A stretch of 64,000 bases of DNA, taken from NCBI GenBank assembly GCA_019787685.1, contig JAHNUO010000038.1:62001-126000 (forward strand), read 5' to 3'. The notes below the pieces were generated by a model. That model had not been told where the DNA came from. It saw nothing but the letters and a program-made list of their open reading frames with translations, and ran no database searches. The stretch is from Chiua virens (lineage: Eukaryota > Basidiomycota > Agaricomycetes > Boletales > Boletaceae). Position numbers and translations under genes: made by a program. This document shows, piece after piece, positions 10,311 through 21,853 of this stretch. The stretch's first letter is position 1. Each line of letters begins with the position of its first letter.

Positions 10311-11046
10311 AGTAAACTTTACAATGCTATACAGTCTAGGAAAATGTTTCTCCAAACCTTGACCAAACAATCAAAGCAAGCTAAACCTCATTAAACAGAA
10401 CCAATGAAGGTAATAAATCTCAGCTAAAGTGCAATACTCAGGGGGATTGAAAGATAGAAAAGAGGGTGAAGGAAATGCAATTCCATTTGACCCAGGGACA
10501 ACACTGAGTTGATGAACAACAAGAAATTGATTTTTAGTGGTGTGAGATGAATCCAGGGCAAATCTGGATTAAAACAGATGGAAAAGCAGACACAGCAGTC
10601 CAAATCCAGATTGATAAAACATGAGGAGAGCGAGAGAAAATGAACATCAACCAAAAACAATGTGAAACAGATACACATGGGCAAAAGCTACTGTATTTTG
10701 TCAATACAGTGAGTTTTATAGTCCTCAGGAATACCCTCAGACTTGTCCTAAGTAAGGATAATGATAAAAAGAAAGTTTTCATACAGTATAAAGTTCGAGG
10801 GGCACCTGAACATCCCTGCAAGGGCTGCATGACATTGTCTAAGCCTATGCTAAGTACAAATAAGGAGCAATAAAAGAAAATAAAAGAGTTCCAAGGCAAA
10901 ACAAGCATGGATACATCAATCCAGATGAGCTTGCACATACAATCAAGCAAATAATGGCGGATTCAAGCAGACAGATGGTTTGGATTTGGATTTGGATGAT
11001 GATGGTGAGTGGTGGGAATGTGCTTTATGAGCACAAGGAATGTCTA
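10311..11046. other. AT-rich stretch without recognised features
   Basis: No gene or structured repeat is recognised. The open frames on both strands are short and overlapping. This is probably degraded repeat DNA downstream of the copia LTR. Confidence 0.5.
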
Positions 11047-11285
11047 TTCCTTACACCAAACAAACTAAACATGATAAATAAACCTTACCAAACATGATCA
11101 AATAAACTAAATGTGATAAACAAACCTTACTAAATATGATCAAATGAACTATTACATTTGATTATGTTTGGCAAGGTTTAGTGTGTTTGATTATATTTGA
11201 CAAGGTTTAGTTTGCTTGATTATGTTTGGCAAGGTTAAGGTTTAGTATGTTTGATTATGTGTGGTAAGGTTTAGTTGGTTTGGTC
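11047..11285. repeat. inverted array of about 26-bp units
   Basis: The right half (about 11153-11284) carries about four imperfect head-to-tail copies of a unit close to TTTGATTATGTTTGGCAAGG followed by TTTAG. The left half (about 11055-11147) carries about two copies of the reverse complement. Together they could fold into a long imperfect hairpin with its turn near 11150. Confidence 0.75.
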
Positions 11286-11328
11286 TAGTTTGGTCATGTG
11301 TTGTCATCTTCCCCTCTTCTAGTGTAAT

Positions 11329-11450
11329 CAAAAGTGTGCAAAAGTGTAGCAAAAGAATGTACAAAAGTGTAGTCTATCAGAAATGTACCAAAAGTGTACC
11401 AAAAAGTGTACCAAAAAAGCGTACAAAGTGTGGCTAATGTGTAGCCAAAT
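11329..11450 (+). repeat. imperfect tandem repeat of AAAAGTGTAnC
   Basis: Roughly ten irregular copies of AAAAGTGTACC-like words occur in about 120 bases, with small length changes between copies. This is a simple local repeat with no coding potential. Confidence 0.7.
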
Positions 11451-11887
11451 GCTGTTGCCCTGTGAGAGACTTGGTATCTCATTAGTAATATATAAAAACA
11501 TAGTCCTTCTAAACCTGTTCAGTTGCTTTGCCCTAAATACTAGTTTGCTCTGTGGACATTGTCCTAACTGAAGCCAGGCTTGGAACAGTACTTAGAGATG
11601 GTAGCATGTTGTGCTTTGAGCTAGGCAAGGATCAGATCATACTAGAATAGAATCCTTGGACCTCTGCGAGTCAAATAGTATCTTTTTCGCCTAGTCCAAC
11701 AGCATGTTGAGGCACTATGAGAGGGCACTATGAGAGGGCCAATGATGGAAGTATGTTTTTTTTTTTTTTTGAGATTTCCCATACTTCCCACATTACTTGG
11801 AAACAACAATAAAATTTTAAATCATTTATTTTGTGGTTTTTTGGGGGGCTACACTTTATGAGATGGTCACTCTTGTTTCTTCTGTAG

Positions 11888-12073
11888 AATTTAGCCAATA
11901 AAAGCCCTGGAGCGGCGGTGACATTGGCATGCGATCCGACTTTCAAAGACGATCCCAAGTCGGCCATTCCTGACGGACCCGACCCGTACATATTCACTGA
12001 ATGTTCTAGTCTGGATGACGAGAACACATCAATCAGTCTTCCATCCAAGGCATCACAATCGGACATACTCTGA
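11888..12073 (+). CDS. possible terminal exon of a plus-strand gene with lost 5' part
   Basis: After a pyrimidine-rich stretch and CTTCTGTAG at 11879-11887, a 61-residue frame stays open to TGA at 12071-12073. The product is hydrophilic with an acidic tail and has normal protein-like composition (for example TFKDDPKSAIPDGPDPYIFT). The stop lies 8 bp from the stop of UPF3 on the other strand, a normal tail-to-tail arrangement. Upstream are a poly-T tract and the repeat-rich region, where no matching exon was found, so the gene may be truncated by the transposon cluster. The antisense strand is also open here, which weakens the call. Confidence 0.35.
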   Translation, partial: NLANKSPGAAVTLACDPTFKDDPKSAIPDGPDPYIFTECSSLDDENTSISLPSKASQSDIL

Positions 12074-12081
12074 GTCACTGT

Positions 12082-13841
12082 CTATCCACCACGGTGTCCA
12101 CCTCTTCCCCTCCCCCTTCCTCTTCTCGGACCCCCTCTGCTGCTACCACCACCCACAGGCACAGTTTCAGTTGCGGCTCTGGACACCGTACCCCCCTCTC
12201 CCTCCGTCCGCGGTGACTGCGGCCGCTGCATAATCACCACATCCGGACCTCCTCCCACCTCCGGGCGGTGCAATATACTCGGGACCACCCCCGACCCAGA
12301 TCCGGACCCATCCTGCACACGTAGTTCTTCCCGATGTTTCCTCCTGCTACTACCCCCCTGGGTCACGCCCGCACCGTCGCCACTAGTCTTGTCCCTGCCC
12401 TTGTCCTTGTCCCGCCGTTTGCGGTCGCTCCCAGCGCCTGCGCCTGGCCCTGGGGAAACGGCCACACCAGCGCCGTTGAGCGCCGCCTCGAGTTGCCTGC
12501 CCAATCCAATCACGGGTCGGGCTTTGCGCTGACTGGGCGGCCCCGTGCTAGCTCCAGCTGAGCTTGCACCCGGGTTGTCCTTGTCCGCGCTAATAGGCGC
12601 TGCTGCACCAAGACCAGCCTTAGAAGATGCGGCCGTCGCAGTCGCAGTCGCACCCGCCTCGCCCTTGGCCGGATGCGAACGCCCATGCGACTCCTTCGGA
12701 GGGCGATTACGAGACCCATGTCCACCAGTTGATGCTGGCGTCGGCGACTTGGCGGTCGACGGTGGCGCACCACCACTCGCAGGCAGGTTCTTTCCCGTCT
12801 GTCCTGCATCCCGCACCTGTCCCTGCCCTTGCGCCGGGGGTGTCTTCTGTGCAGTCACCGCGAGCGCAGTGGCCTTTTTCGTCCTCTTGCTCGACGAGAC
12901 CGAGGGTGGGGCCTGCGCCTCGGCGTGTTTCCCGGTGGGCTGCGGGGCGACGGCAGCGGCTGCCTTCTTCTTTGCCTCTTCCTTTTTCGACGCCGTGTTG
13001 CTCACCATGACCTCCTTGTAGTGTGCGTGATTGCGCAAGATCGCTTCCTTGTCTTTCTGGGCCGACTTCTCCGCTTTGAGGGCTTCGAGAAGCGGTGTGG
13101 TCGTCGGTGGCGGGGGTGGTTGGGAGGCGGCGACTGTTTATATGCGCGATCAGACCATCAGATTTACGACGCGTATTGGTGCGACTTACTGAGTGCCTCG
13201 AGTGTGACGGACTCGGCCTTGCCGGCGTTCTTGAGTGTCTCGAGAAAGGAGAGGTAGTCGTCGTCTGTGTGAATGAGAACGTGCATGTCAGTTTAAATTC
13301 GAAACGACTACTCTTTGCTCACCTTTATCGATCGTGTTCGTCCGCGCGTCCGCCTTTCTCTTCTCGCTCGGCACCTTTTGGAACGGTGCAAACTCGACGA
13401 CGACGTATGACTCATTGCCTGTAGGAGCCGTCGGCGTGAGTTAAGCGAAGACAGCATCAAGGATAGATAACCACGCACCGGCCTTGTCCCGAAACAAATG
13501 CCCATCGTACTCCCGACTGAACGTCGCCACCTGGTCGGCGTTCTTGAAGGCAATGTATGCGCGGGAGGGTATGCCCTCCTTGTCTACCCTGCGACTTATC
13601 AGCATGCGCATGCGATGCGATGAGCGCCGTACCGCTTCGTCCGCATCTTGCCGGGGTAGTACACTTTCCAGGAGACGGTGTCATCGCTGACCCAGGCTTG
13701 GACGCTCTGCCAAAAGATCTCTTCTGGGAGGTTGGGCGGGAGACGGCGTACGACGGTCTTGAGACGTTCGGCACCGTTGGGAACAGGCTGAGATTTGGGC
13801 TCTTTCGGTTTCTGCTTGCGAGGTTGTTTGGTATCAGACAT
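12082..13841 (-). CDS. UPF3: UPF3-like nonsense-mediated mRNA decay factor
   Basis: UPF3 links the exon-junction or terminating ribosome complex to UPF2/UPF1 and triggers decay of mRNAs with premature stops; it shuttles between nucleus and cytoplasm. Five exons (13841-13633, 13588-13479, 13418-13323, 13264-13190, 13133-12082) join in phase to 513 residues. The N-terminal Smg4/UPF3 RNP-like domain covers about residues 20-135: KTVVRRLPPNLPEEIFW, then SRAYIAFKNADQVATF and NESYVVVEFAPFQK. The long rest is low-complexity, rich in Ala, Gly, Pro, Lys and Arg, and ends in an RGG/GRGRGRGG tail that could bind RNA. ATG at 13841 gives the domain its usual position. The last large exon is GC-rich and makes long meaningless open frames on the other strand. 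Confidence 0.9.
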
Positions 13842-14136
13842 GGTCGCTTTGAAGTCACGATCTGATTCCGCGCAAACTTGGACCATCTCACTCCCACGCA
13901 ACCACATCAAGACATCAATGCATCGCCATCAATTCGTACCAAAGAACACACCAAAGGTAAATGTTAACAACAACCGAGTTCGTGAAGCGACCAAAAGGAA
14001 TAAACGAATAATACAACACAAAACTTGGAAAGAAGGTGGACACTACTTTTCAAAATCTACAAGGTATCATAACAAAGCATCGCCATCGTTCAATAACCTC
14101 TCTACGAGGTATTAGGTATCATGTGGGGGTAACCTT

Positions 14137-15169
14137 CTAGAGAGCAAGGAGACCGGAAAGGGCAAGCACTGCAGCAATGCCACCGAGCGAAGTAGAAGAC
14201 CCAATGCTGATGGCAGCACCACTAGCGGTTGCAGAAGGGGAAGACGACGTCTGGGAGGTGGTTGTCGAGGTCTTGGTAGTGGATGAGGATGAAGAGGGAG
14301 TCGTCGCCGTCGTAGTTGGGGTTGTACTTGGGGCAGTTGCAGAAGTACCTACAGCAGAAGTGGTCGAGGGGGTTGGTGTGGTGGAGTCGGTAGCAGGAGT
14401 GGAAGTACCTGATGGAACACTAGTAGTTGGGGTGGCCGAGCCAGTAGGAGTAGTGGACCCTGCAGAGGTATATGAGTCGGTCGCGCTGGTGGTGGTGGCA
14501 GGGGTCGAGGTAGACGAACCACCAGTAGGGGTCGTTCCGCTCATGCCGCCGAGACTGCAGAGCGACAGTCAGTCCACATGCCTTATCAGTTAATACGATC
14601 AAACTGACGTGAAAGAACCAGAGAAGCCCTGGTAATTGATGCCGCTAGCGGTAAACACGAGGTAACTTGGGTCGAGGTGAGATCAAGGCCGGTCCGCAGC
14701 ATTAAGACCCACTCACTATTGACCATTGGGGCCGACGGAAGGGTCGGGCTAAACGACGCGCATCAAGTCATTGCATCAGGTCCATAGAAAACAAGGAACG
14801 TACCGTGAACGTAAAGGAGTTCGTGGTGGAGACGTCAACCGAAGGCAACGACTGGACTTGGACCTGAAATGAAATCAACGGTAAAACGTCACATGGCAAC
14901 ACGCTGTTCGAATACATACAAATTGGCCCGTGTAAAGGCCGACATCACACTCGCCGATGGTGGAGAGAAGGGGTGCTTCACCGTTGTCAACCCATTGCAC
15001 CTCGCAGGACTGCCCACCTGTGCAACTGGAGGTTTGGATGGGATCGATGACCTACGCGTCGGTTAGAAAAGGATGGGACCAAAGAGCAAAAACTCACGTA
15101 GACGGAGGCCTGAGCGAGGCGGGCGGCGAGGATGAGGGTGAAAGACGCGACGGTGGAGAAAGCGTACAT
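14137..15169 (-). CDS. GPI-anchored Ser/Thr-rich wall protein with KRE9/KNH1-type domain
   Basis: Six exons (15169-15098, 15051-14920, 14863-14804, 14748-14717, 14665-14609, 14554-14137) join in phase to 256 residues. Exon 1 encodes a signal peptide (MYAFSTVASFTLILAARLAQA). The mature N-terminal part (residues about 22-110) has the pattern of the fungal Ig-like KRE9/KNH1 domain: SCTGGQSCEVQWVD, LLSTIGECDVGLYTG, VDVSTTNSFTFTPDPSVGPN. About 110 residues of Ser/Thr/Pro-rich sequence follow, a likely O-mannosylated stalk. The end, small residues then a hydrophobic tail (SLGGIAAVLALSGLLAL), is a typical GPI attachment signal. The protein should sit at the plasma membrane or cell wall. Its molecular role in glucan assembly is inferred only from the family. 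Confidence 0.85.
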
Positions 15170-16395
15170 GGCGAGTTGAAAAAATGGGAAGAAGAGGGTG
15201 CGGATGGATTTTAGAAGGGGCGGGGTATTTAAGGGTGTCAAGAAGCGAACAACACGGATTCACGTTGTTGACAAGGAATGATTTCGTTCTTCGGAATGGC
15301 GCGAAATGAACACAATAAAATTTACGGCTGGTCAAGTTGACAATGTCAGATCCTCGCCCTCTTCATGTCCGAATGTCATCCACGAGGACTACACGCTACC
15401 GTGCTCTTGACGCGCCTTCAAAGCTCTAGCTCGATCTGGAGGACAGACATGCTAATCTGTAAAGAAGACCGGAAACTTTTTTTCTCCTTGTTCCGTGCTG
15501 GGCGGTTACGGTCCGCTTCCATATGGAACTGCGTCATGGTGTTCTAGATATTCATAATGCCTCGAGGCCGAGGCCTCAAGGCCTGGCTCCAAAAATCAAG
15601 ACGAGTGGAGCTCTGGACCTCTCCTCGTCCCAACCTCGACTAACGAATCGAATTGAAACTGTACTTTGGTAAGAATGACATCAATCTATCACCAAGGTAA
15701 CTCTCCCACTCAAAACGCACCCATAACCATACCGGTGTTCGTCCGATGCTCATACAACTCGACTGAACGGAGATGATGCGTAGATGACCTCGAAGGAGTG
15801 GCCCGGGGTGGACAGCAGCCTTCCCTTCTGGTTGTTATCCACGCACGGTCGTATTTTGCTCTCACGCACGCGAAATGATCGGTGTGCAACAACGTTTCTC
15901 CGTCCATATTGCCACTTTAGTGCTTGTGCCAAGCCCACTGCCCACCGCGCATTGCCCAAGGCTTGGAGCATGTAATCCATGCGCACGGCGAAGACCCACT
16001 CAAGTCCACCATTGCATAATAAACATCGTAACGGCTTCGGAGACGAGCCCAACGATTCAATGGAAGCCAGTCGACGCAGTGACCTCACTGACAATCAATA
16101 CTCGATTGATGAGTAAGTACTCTCCATATGCTCAATGTCATCAGACTAATAACATTCCAGAAGCTTTTACTGTTGATGAATCCTGAATAATCTCCATGAA
16201 ATGTATCCCGATCATGAGAAGGTAGTTGGAAAACGGGTGTGAATTGTATGTAACTTATGCGTCAGCCCATTTCTACTGTTTTGCCGAGTCGGAGTTCGCA
16301 ATTCGTTCATGGCGGCATCATGATGGGGCAGCTTATGGTGAAGGTCAATTTAGAGCACCGCCATGACGTCGTCGGCGGGGAGTGTTGTGGGGGTG
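15170..16395. other. gene-poor stretch with one degenerate repeat copy
   Basis: No confident gene is found. The only recognised structure is a diverged repeat at about 15780-16020 that recurs at about 24290-24470. The sequence near the left edge is the upstream region of the GPI-anchored protein gene. Confidence 0.5.
15780..16020 (-). repeat. copy 1 of a diverged repeat (partner at 24.3 kb)
   Basis: Two conserved blocks, GCATGTAATCCATGCGCACGG plus GAAGACCCACTCAA near 15968, and CTCTCACGCACGCGAAATGATC near 15859, recur in the same order and orientation near 24434 and 24364. On the minus strand both copies can be read as EWVFxVRMDYM in one frame and as TDHFxCxRAK in another. It is a decayed element or gene fragment of unknown type. 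Confidence 0.6.
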
Positions 16396-16623
16396 TTACC
16401 TAACGGTGTTGTTGCTACCGACTTCGCCCGGGGCGGGATCGGCAGCTGTGGCGTATTCAACAGACACAGGGACGCCTTGTGGGGAATCGTAAAGGGCGGG
16501 CGGGGTACACGGCATGCAGAATTGAGTCTCCGCCTGAACGTCATACTCGGGAAATCTGGCGCAGTGCGAGCAATATGTAACCTCAACATTCGAATCACAA
16601 ACTTTCTGAATGCTTTCAGTGCA
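16396..16623 (-). CDS. possible terminal exon with two CxxC pairs
   Basis: On the minus strand a CCCAG acceptor at about 16624 is followed by a 75-residue open frame ending in TAA at 16396. It contains TYCSHCARFPEYD and, 18 residues after CSHC, FCMPC, a layout that could bind zinc. The composition looks like real protein. I could not find a matching upstream exon, so this is either the last exon of a small gene or a fragment. An alternative is that the GTTAG/GTAACA near the end is a donor and the gene continues. Confidence 0.3.
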   Translation of the reverse strand, partial: CTESIQKVCDSNVEVTYCSHCARFPEYDVQAETQFCMPCTPPALYDSPQGVPVSVEYATAADPAPGEVGSNNTVR

Positions 16624-16699
16624 CTGGGGTTCTCAGGATTCAGAATGCCCAACATTATCGCCAGCCAGCGCCAAAATCATCAAATTGCTAATCCTTGAT

Positions 16700-17990
16700 G
16701 GCCTCTTCACTGACATTGTTGCCTTGAGAGTCCTCATATTTATGTCCAATTTCCCTGTCAGGGATGTTATTACGATACTGGGTATGTTCTTTATCTCACT
16801 GTCGTCCTTATCTGTCGTCTGAACATATCGCTCTTCCGTTCACGACATACAGTCTTGCTGGCATTAAGAGCATTCCATGCAATTCACAGGATGAACAATG
16901 ACGCATGCCAAGGCCTAGCAACACGCTAACCCTGTCTTTTTGGCAGAGAACCTAACGTGTCACAGGATCGTATTCGTCAGAACTGTATCACTCGACCTCG
17001 TGCAGCAGTTATTCCAAGATTTCCAACCGCGTGCGTCCATGTCTCGGCGACCCGTATCCTCTTCGTCACCCATGACCCAGGACAAAGACGCCTCCCGACA
17101 AACAGAGCGAACGCAGAACAAAACATTCGCCAGGCAACACGAGGACACTTTGAGGAGTAAGTATCAGGATATCCAAAAGAAATGGAATGCCGGATGACCA
17201 TTAGGGAATATTCAGTTCTTGGAGGGCCATTTCTATGAGTGGTGCAAACACCCCTAAAAAGGAACTCGAGGACGCGCGTTTCTTGTGAGCTTAGATTAGA
17301 TTCGCACACTGATTCGACTAAGCAACATCAACGTTGATTCATTTCCAGTGTCACTGCCATGGCGTTTTATGTCACAGGTTCACTTGTACGCGCTCACTAA
17401 ACACAGGTTGTCTATTGCGACCATCATGGGTCTCTCGGCACTGATGCGTCCGAACGAGATACCACGATACAGCGCCTTTGAATTCATCCAATCACTCCCT
17501 CACGACCTCCTCTATGAACACGTTTCCATCGTAATAAATAAACACCTCCAGCTGTCCGTCTGATGTCGACGCACCAAGGTAAAGGTGACCTATGCGCACA
17601 TGATGTATATAACTCGTTTCCGATACCATCTTCGGGGAGGCATCAGCTTCGGGGTTGGTTCGGATTGATGAATACGTAGACATTAAAGGTGAGAGAGTTT
17701 GAGGGGAAATCGCATAGCCTGCCTTGAGCTGGTGGGGGACGTGAGAAAGGGGCGGAAGCGGGTGGGTGGACGCCACGGGATATTTGCGTGGCAATGGTGA
17801 ATCCAGCTAGCAAACCGATAAATATCAACACCAGCAATCGGAATAGGCCATTCGAAATACCTACGTTAGCAAGACTAGACCATGCACGAGCCCAGACCAT
17901 TGTGTCCTCCGAGACCTCGCCGTTTGATTTCCCGTGGGTACTATTATCATTTTAAATGACGTCTTGTTTGATGCTCTTCAAAGCTTCGGG
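16700..17990. other. no supportable gene
   Basis: Open frames are short and inconsistent. A minus-strand frame at 17643-17900 encodes one hydrophobic helix (LLVLIFIGLLAGFTIAT) that could be an exon of a membrane protein, but no partner exons were found. Confidence 0.45.
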
Positions 17991-18728
17991 CTAGATGCCT
18001 AGAACGTGCAGCCGGTCCGTCGCACGTAGAATCTCGAAACACAAGGGGTGGCGGAAAGACTCCGTCATTTTCTTCCTACCAACTCGGTGCGGTACAGGCA
18101 GGAATCGATCAAATGTGAAAAGCTCGGAGGACGGCGGGGCACTATCCTCTAGGCTGAGTACTGCAGCTTGTCCGTGGGGTTGGTATCGTTTGTCCGTTTG
18201 GCCGAGAGCCATGAATGGCAGTTCGAGATAGTTCATGCCTACGGAAAGCACACATTCGCCGCCCCCGCCCTCAAACCACGCCCTGTCTAGATATGGACGC
18301 AAGTTGACTGGACCCCTGACGCTGTATGGCCGCCCTTTTCGATATTCTCTTCTGAGATATCACCACGGAGGTACCGTCGGCAGAGAACCCGAGTCATCGC
18401 CACTTGCGCGAGCACAAGGTAAGCAGGTAAAGCTGCACTAACAGTTCATTTGATAGTGCGCGCGGACCGTCTAAATTTCAGTCACCCGCTTCTCCACCTC
18501 TTCCGTTGACGTCACCTGCCCAAAGACGATTTCGTGCAGATGGACGACGGCGAGATGCACTCCCGGGCGACGAAATGAGACTCCGGCACGAATGAAGGGG
18601 TTCCCGTGTTCGGAACTGTCCCGCCCAATAGTGCCCAAGACATTGTATGGTGGCGCCAGACAGGGGATAACGCCTCTGTGTAGAGAGCCATCCCTTGGTG
18701 ATTTCGACATCTGAAAAGGGTTGTGCAC
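17991..18728 (-). CDS. hypothetical protein, exon structure unresolved
   Basis: Two stretches on the minus strand look like coding sequence of a protein I do not recognise. The first (about 18709-18516) starts MSKSPRDGSLHRG directly after a CTTTTCAG acceptor-like site and continues through GTIGRDSSEHGNPFIRAGVS to HLHEIVFGQ. The second (about 18340-17991) contains NLRPYLDRAWFEGGGGECVL, MNYLELPFMALG and a C-terminus CFEILRATDRLHVLGI. Between them at least one intron is needed (a GTGACG...TTTAG intron after FGQ is possible), but I could not join the two in a single phase without doubt. No signal peptide or membrane helix is evident. It may be intact or a relic. Confidence 0.4.
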
Positions 18729-18789
18729 CGCTTAATAACTGTAGGTCAAGCCAAAGAAGAACGTCCCGAGGCCCCATTGCGGAGGCTAG

Positions 18790-20164
18790 GCCAGAAAAAA
18801 AAAATTCTATCACGTCTAGCGGACGGTGAAAGGTGCGGCCTTGGATCGGATGGGTATCGAATAATGTCTAGCCAGGCATGTGAGTGTAAGGACGGCTTTC
18901 CATTGAGCTTACACTTATGTAAGATAAAGCAGACAAATATATAGAACACTTGGTTTGGCTCGAAAGATTTTATCTGACAACAGGAGCATTCACTGGTGGA
19001 ACAGTTTCCAGGAGGGCTTGGCAAGCACTGACATCATGATCACAATCTCCATGCGTGGAAAGGCCAGTCACAGGGGGGAAAGTGTGTGCCACGCAATAGG
19101 TCCTTGAGACTCGGACTCTGACAAGTACAGGGTAGGCGTGATGGCTATCTTATACGATTAAAGCGGAAAGTTTCTTTCATTCGTACACCAACCTTACACA
19201 CTGATGAGATGTCCGAGTCAGTCGGGTGCCTTGATATTATTCTAACTAGCAAGAAAATTTAACAAATTTACCGCTTCACTGTACACGATTGATCGCCAGG
19301 TCATCTCCAGATCCAACAACTCGACATTCACACTTATTTCAGTGATATGAAGGTACCCGACTGACATTCCAATTAGACTTTATGCTTTCGTGGCATATGG
19401 CAACCGAAAAATTTGGATCCGGTGGCCTTGGCGGAAACTCACACGACTACTTCTCTTTCCCCAAGGTGTAACGCTACACCGTGACACGTCGAATCCGATT
19501 CTCTTTGGTCGACCTGACATGATATGTCTTATCGGGTTTTCAGTACAATCATGATGAGATCCCTACCAGAATTACAGAACTGCCTCACCTCACTCGACGA
19601 GTGGCCTCGGCCTGCCATCAGCGTAACACACGACATGCGGACGGCATCGTCTCGGTTTCAAGTGGTGAAGGGGTGAACTGCACTTGCCGCCACCCCCCAT
19701 CATGCTCGTGGTGTTTATCCCATGAGACCTATTTGTCTTGTTGGTTCTGACGAGGTCCGTGTCTGGGCTCGTGCGCGTGGCGATCACGAGATCGAGTACG
19801 TTGGACACAGTGATGGTCGTGATGAACCGCATCTCTTTCTTCGACGGTGTTGATGTCTGCTGCTCGAATCGCCTGGAAGCCGTTTATATACTATCGCCGC
19901 GGCGAAGCAGCTTCCCGTGCCCCGATTTGTTCCTGTTCTTACAGGTACACGATGTCGCCGCAAGTATCACGGCCTTTTTTGCCTTTGTGGGGCAGCATAC
20001 ATATGCGTTTACTGGAAATCCAAGTCTTGTGAAACAGCGTATTTACAAAACACACGATCGCACACTCCTTTGGACGGTACTCGACACTGGACGCCCACCC
20101 GTCACTATAAACATACACGAATTCTTTCTGTGCTGGCGCATCCACTGCCGCCGCGATCTCCGAC
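18790..20164. other. gene-poor spacer upstream of 20.2 kb
   Basis: I see no feature that can be supported on either strand. Short frames exist but have no family motif, consistent splice phase or repeat structure. Confidence 0.45.
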
Positions 20165-21389
20165 TCACGCCGAGAATCGCAAAAACCATTCCTTGATCCC
20201 ACGCGCACTTTCCTCTTTTGCCCAACCTGCCCCGCAAACACAACATGCCCGCCCAAGTTCAGGGGCACACAGGACTGAAAGAGAGAAACAGACGCACGTT
20301 GATCGGGCACATCCGGGTTTCCACGCGTCGCGAATCCGTGCTCGACGCCCGAAAAGACTTGGATACAGTAGCTTGATTTGTTACGCGCGAGAATGTCCTC
20401 GGCGCGGCGGCGGGCCTCGAGTGGGAACGTGATGTCGACCTCTGTTGAGTAAAGACGGTTCGTCAGCGGCACCGGGTGTCACTGCAGATACCCATACCGG
20501 AACAGGAGAGAAGAAGGGGACCTTTGTCAGTGGTCACGGTGAGTCTAACGGGATCATCAAGAGAGGTTGGTGATGGAACATACGCGTGGCATTCTCGAAA
20601 TGCTTTTCGTCTAAAAAGGCAGGATGGGCGATCGCACCTATGAAGGGATCGAGAATGAGAACACGGGAACCGAGGTTTGAGTGCGTGTGGCACAAGCCCC
20701 GTTACCTGCTTCGATGGATCCCTCTGCAACCAAACCCATCACGAACGGTGCGCCGAAACAATATCCTGGAGGCAAAAGCAAGGTCCGTCTGATGAGCCTT
20801 CTTTTTCTAGGGCACACCACGCGACGCAATGACATACCCACTGCAGTATACTTGGTCGTTTCCGCGCCTTAGACACGCAGGGATGAGCGCCCGGATGCGA
20901 GGGCATAGGCTTCCAAGGGCAGCTCACCATACTTTGCCTTGACTGCGTCCAGCCACTTTGGAAACACCTCGATAGCCGTCTCAAGTTTCTTATGAGCCCA
21001 AGCAGGCTTGTCAGCGTCCTCAGGGAGGTCCTGGATGTATTGTCCGAAGAAGTAATCCGGACCAAGGACAACGAAACCTAAACGTATCGACCACACCGGC
21101 GCGCTTGTCAGCTCGGTAGGGTTCGGCTCCTGCGGGAGACGACGACGACAACGACAGACGCACCACACGAGGCAAAGTAGTCTTGCAACAATTTGTTGTT
21201 GATAAAGAACGATCCGAAGACGTCCGAGAGGTATAAGAGAACTTTTCTATGTGACCCGAGCGTGGTAGGTGGTTCGGCAACATAGGTGTTGAGCCCACCG
21301 ATAGATTCGATTCGTCCTTCAGGGTCACCGGTGTGTTTGAGGCCGGTGAAGCAGCATGTGCTGGGGGAACCTGCAAGCGTTGTACTCAT
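20165..21389 (-). CDS. dienelactone hydrolase family protein, copy A
   Basis: Dienelactone hydrolases are cytosolic alpha/beta-hydrolases with a Cys-Asp-His triad; the founding members open lactones in chlorocatechol breakdown, but fungal substrates are mostly unknown. Eight exons (21389-21164, 21077-20928, 20867-20838, 20765-20706, 20637-20584, 20521-20498, 20441-20298, 20226-20165) join in phase to 249 residues. The nucleophile motif is VGYCFGAPFV, the acid lies in SEVDITFP and the histidine in FSGVEHGFATRG; the end is WAKEESARGIKEWFLRFSA. The fold start VLLYLSDVFG and the VLGPDYFFG strand are also present. It lies about 460 bp from copy B in the same direction with the same exon pattern, so the two arose by tandem duplication. 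Active-site residues are intact. Confidence 0.9.
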
Positions 21390-21853
21390 CTTCAAAATCA
21401 ATTGAATGATGGAAGGTGTCGGGTTTGGTGATGATGTCGACTGAGCGACGGACAATCATCCCTTTTATCCTGATTCTCCGCGGGAAATTTTGATGACTGA
21501 AAGGGAAATGGGCCATGGTGATGACCTTCAACCAGGGCGATTTGTGCCCTGTGGTGATATGACCAACTTGGCTTGACCAGTTCAAGTTGCAGGGAAATAG
21601 TCACTGTAACTTTCCATGCGAACTCGTCATCGATCGGCTAGGGTTGAGATGTGATCTTCTCGCCAATCAGGTCAGGCGGAGCACCTATCGGAGGATATTG
21701 ACTGCGGATGATTGAGGCCGGTGAGAACGTTCCTGGTGGATAGATATATCCCCTGACTCATCGTGTTATTGTCATCAACTTGCTTATCGTACATTTGACG
21801 AACGGTAACCAGTAGTTTACCATTCAGGTAGTGTTATCGTCGCGAGTCCACAA

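Noticed and set aside
11728..12078. A 116-codon minus-strand frame directly after and in phase with the UPF3 stop, suggesting read-through
   Set aside because: The UPF3 protein already ends in a normal RGG-type tail, the frame runs into poly-A/T sequence, and a plus-strand exon explains the open antisense at least as well.
12334..13257. Long plus-strand frames opposite UPF3
   Set aside because: They are GC-driven antisense shadows of the Ala/Gly/Pro-rich last exon, with no family motif.
14177..14593. Plus-strand Val/Glu-rich frame of 138 codons
   Set aside because: It is the antisense of the Ser/Thr repeat exon of the GPI-anchored protein.
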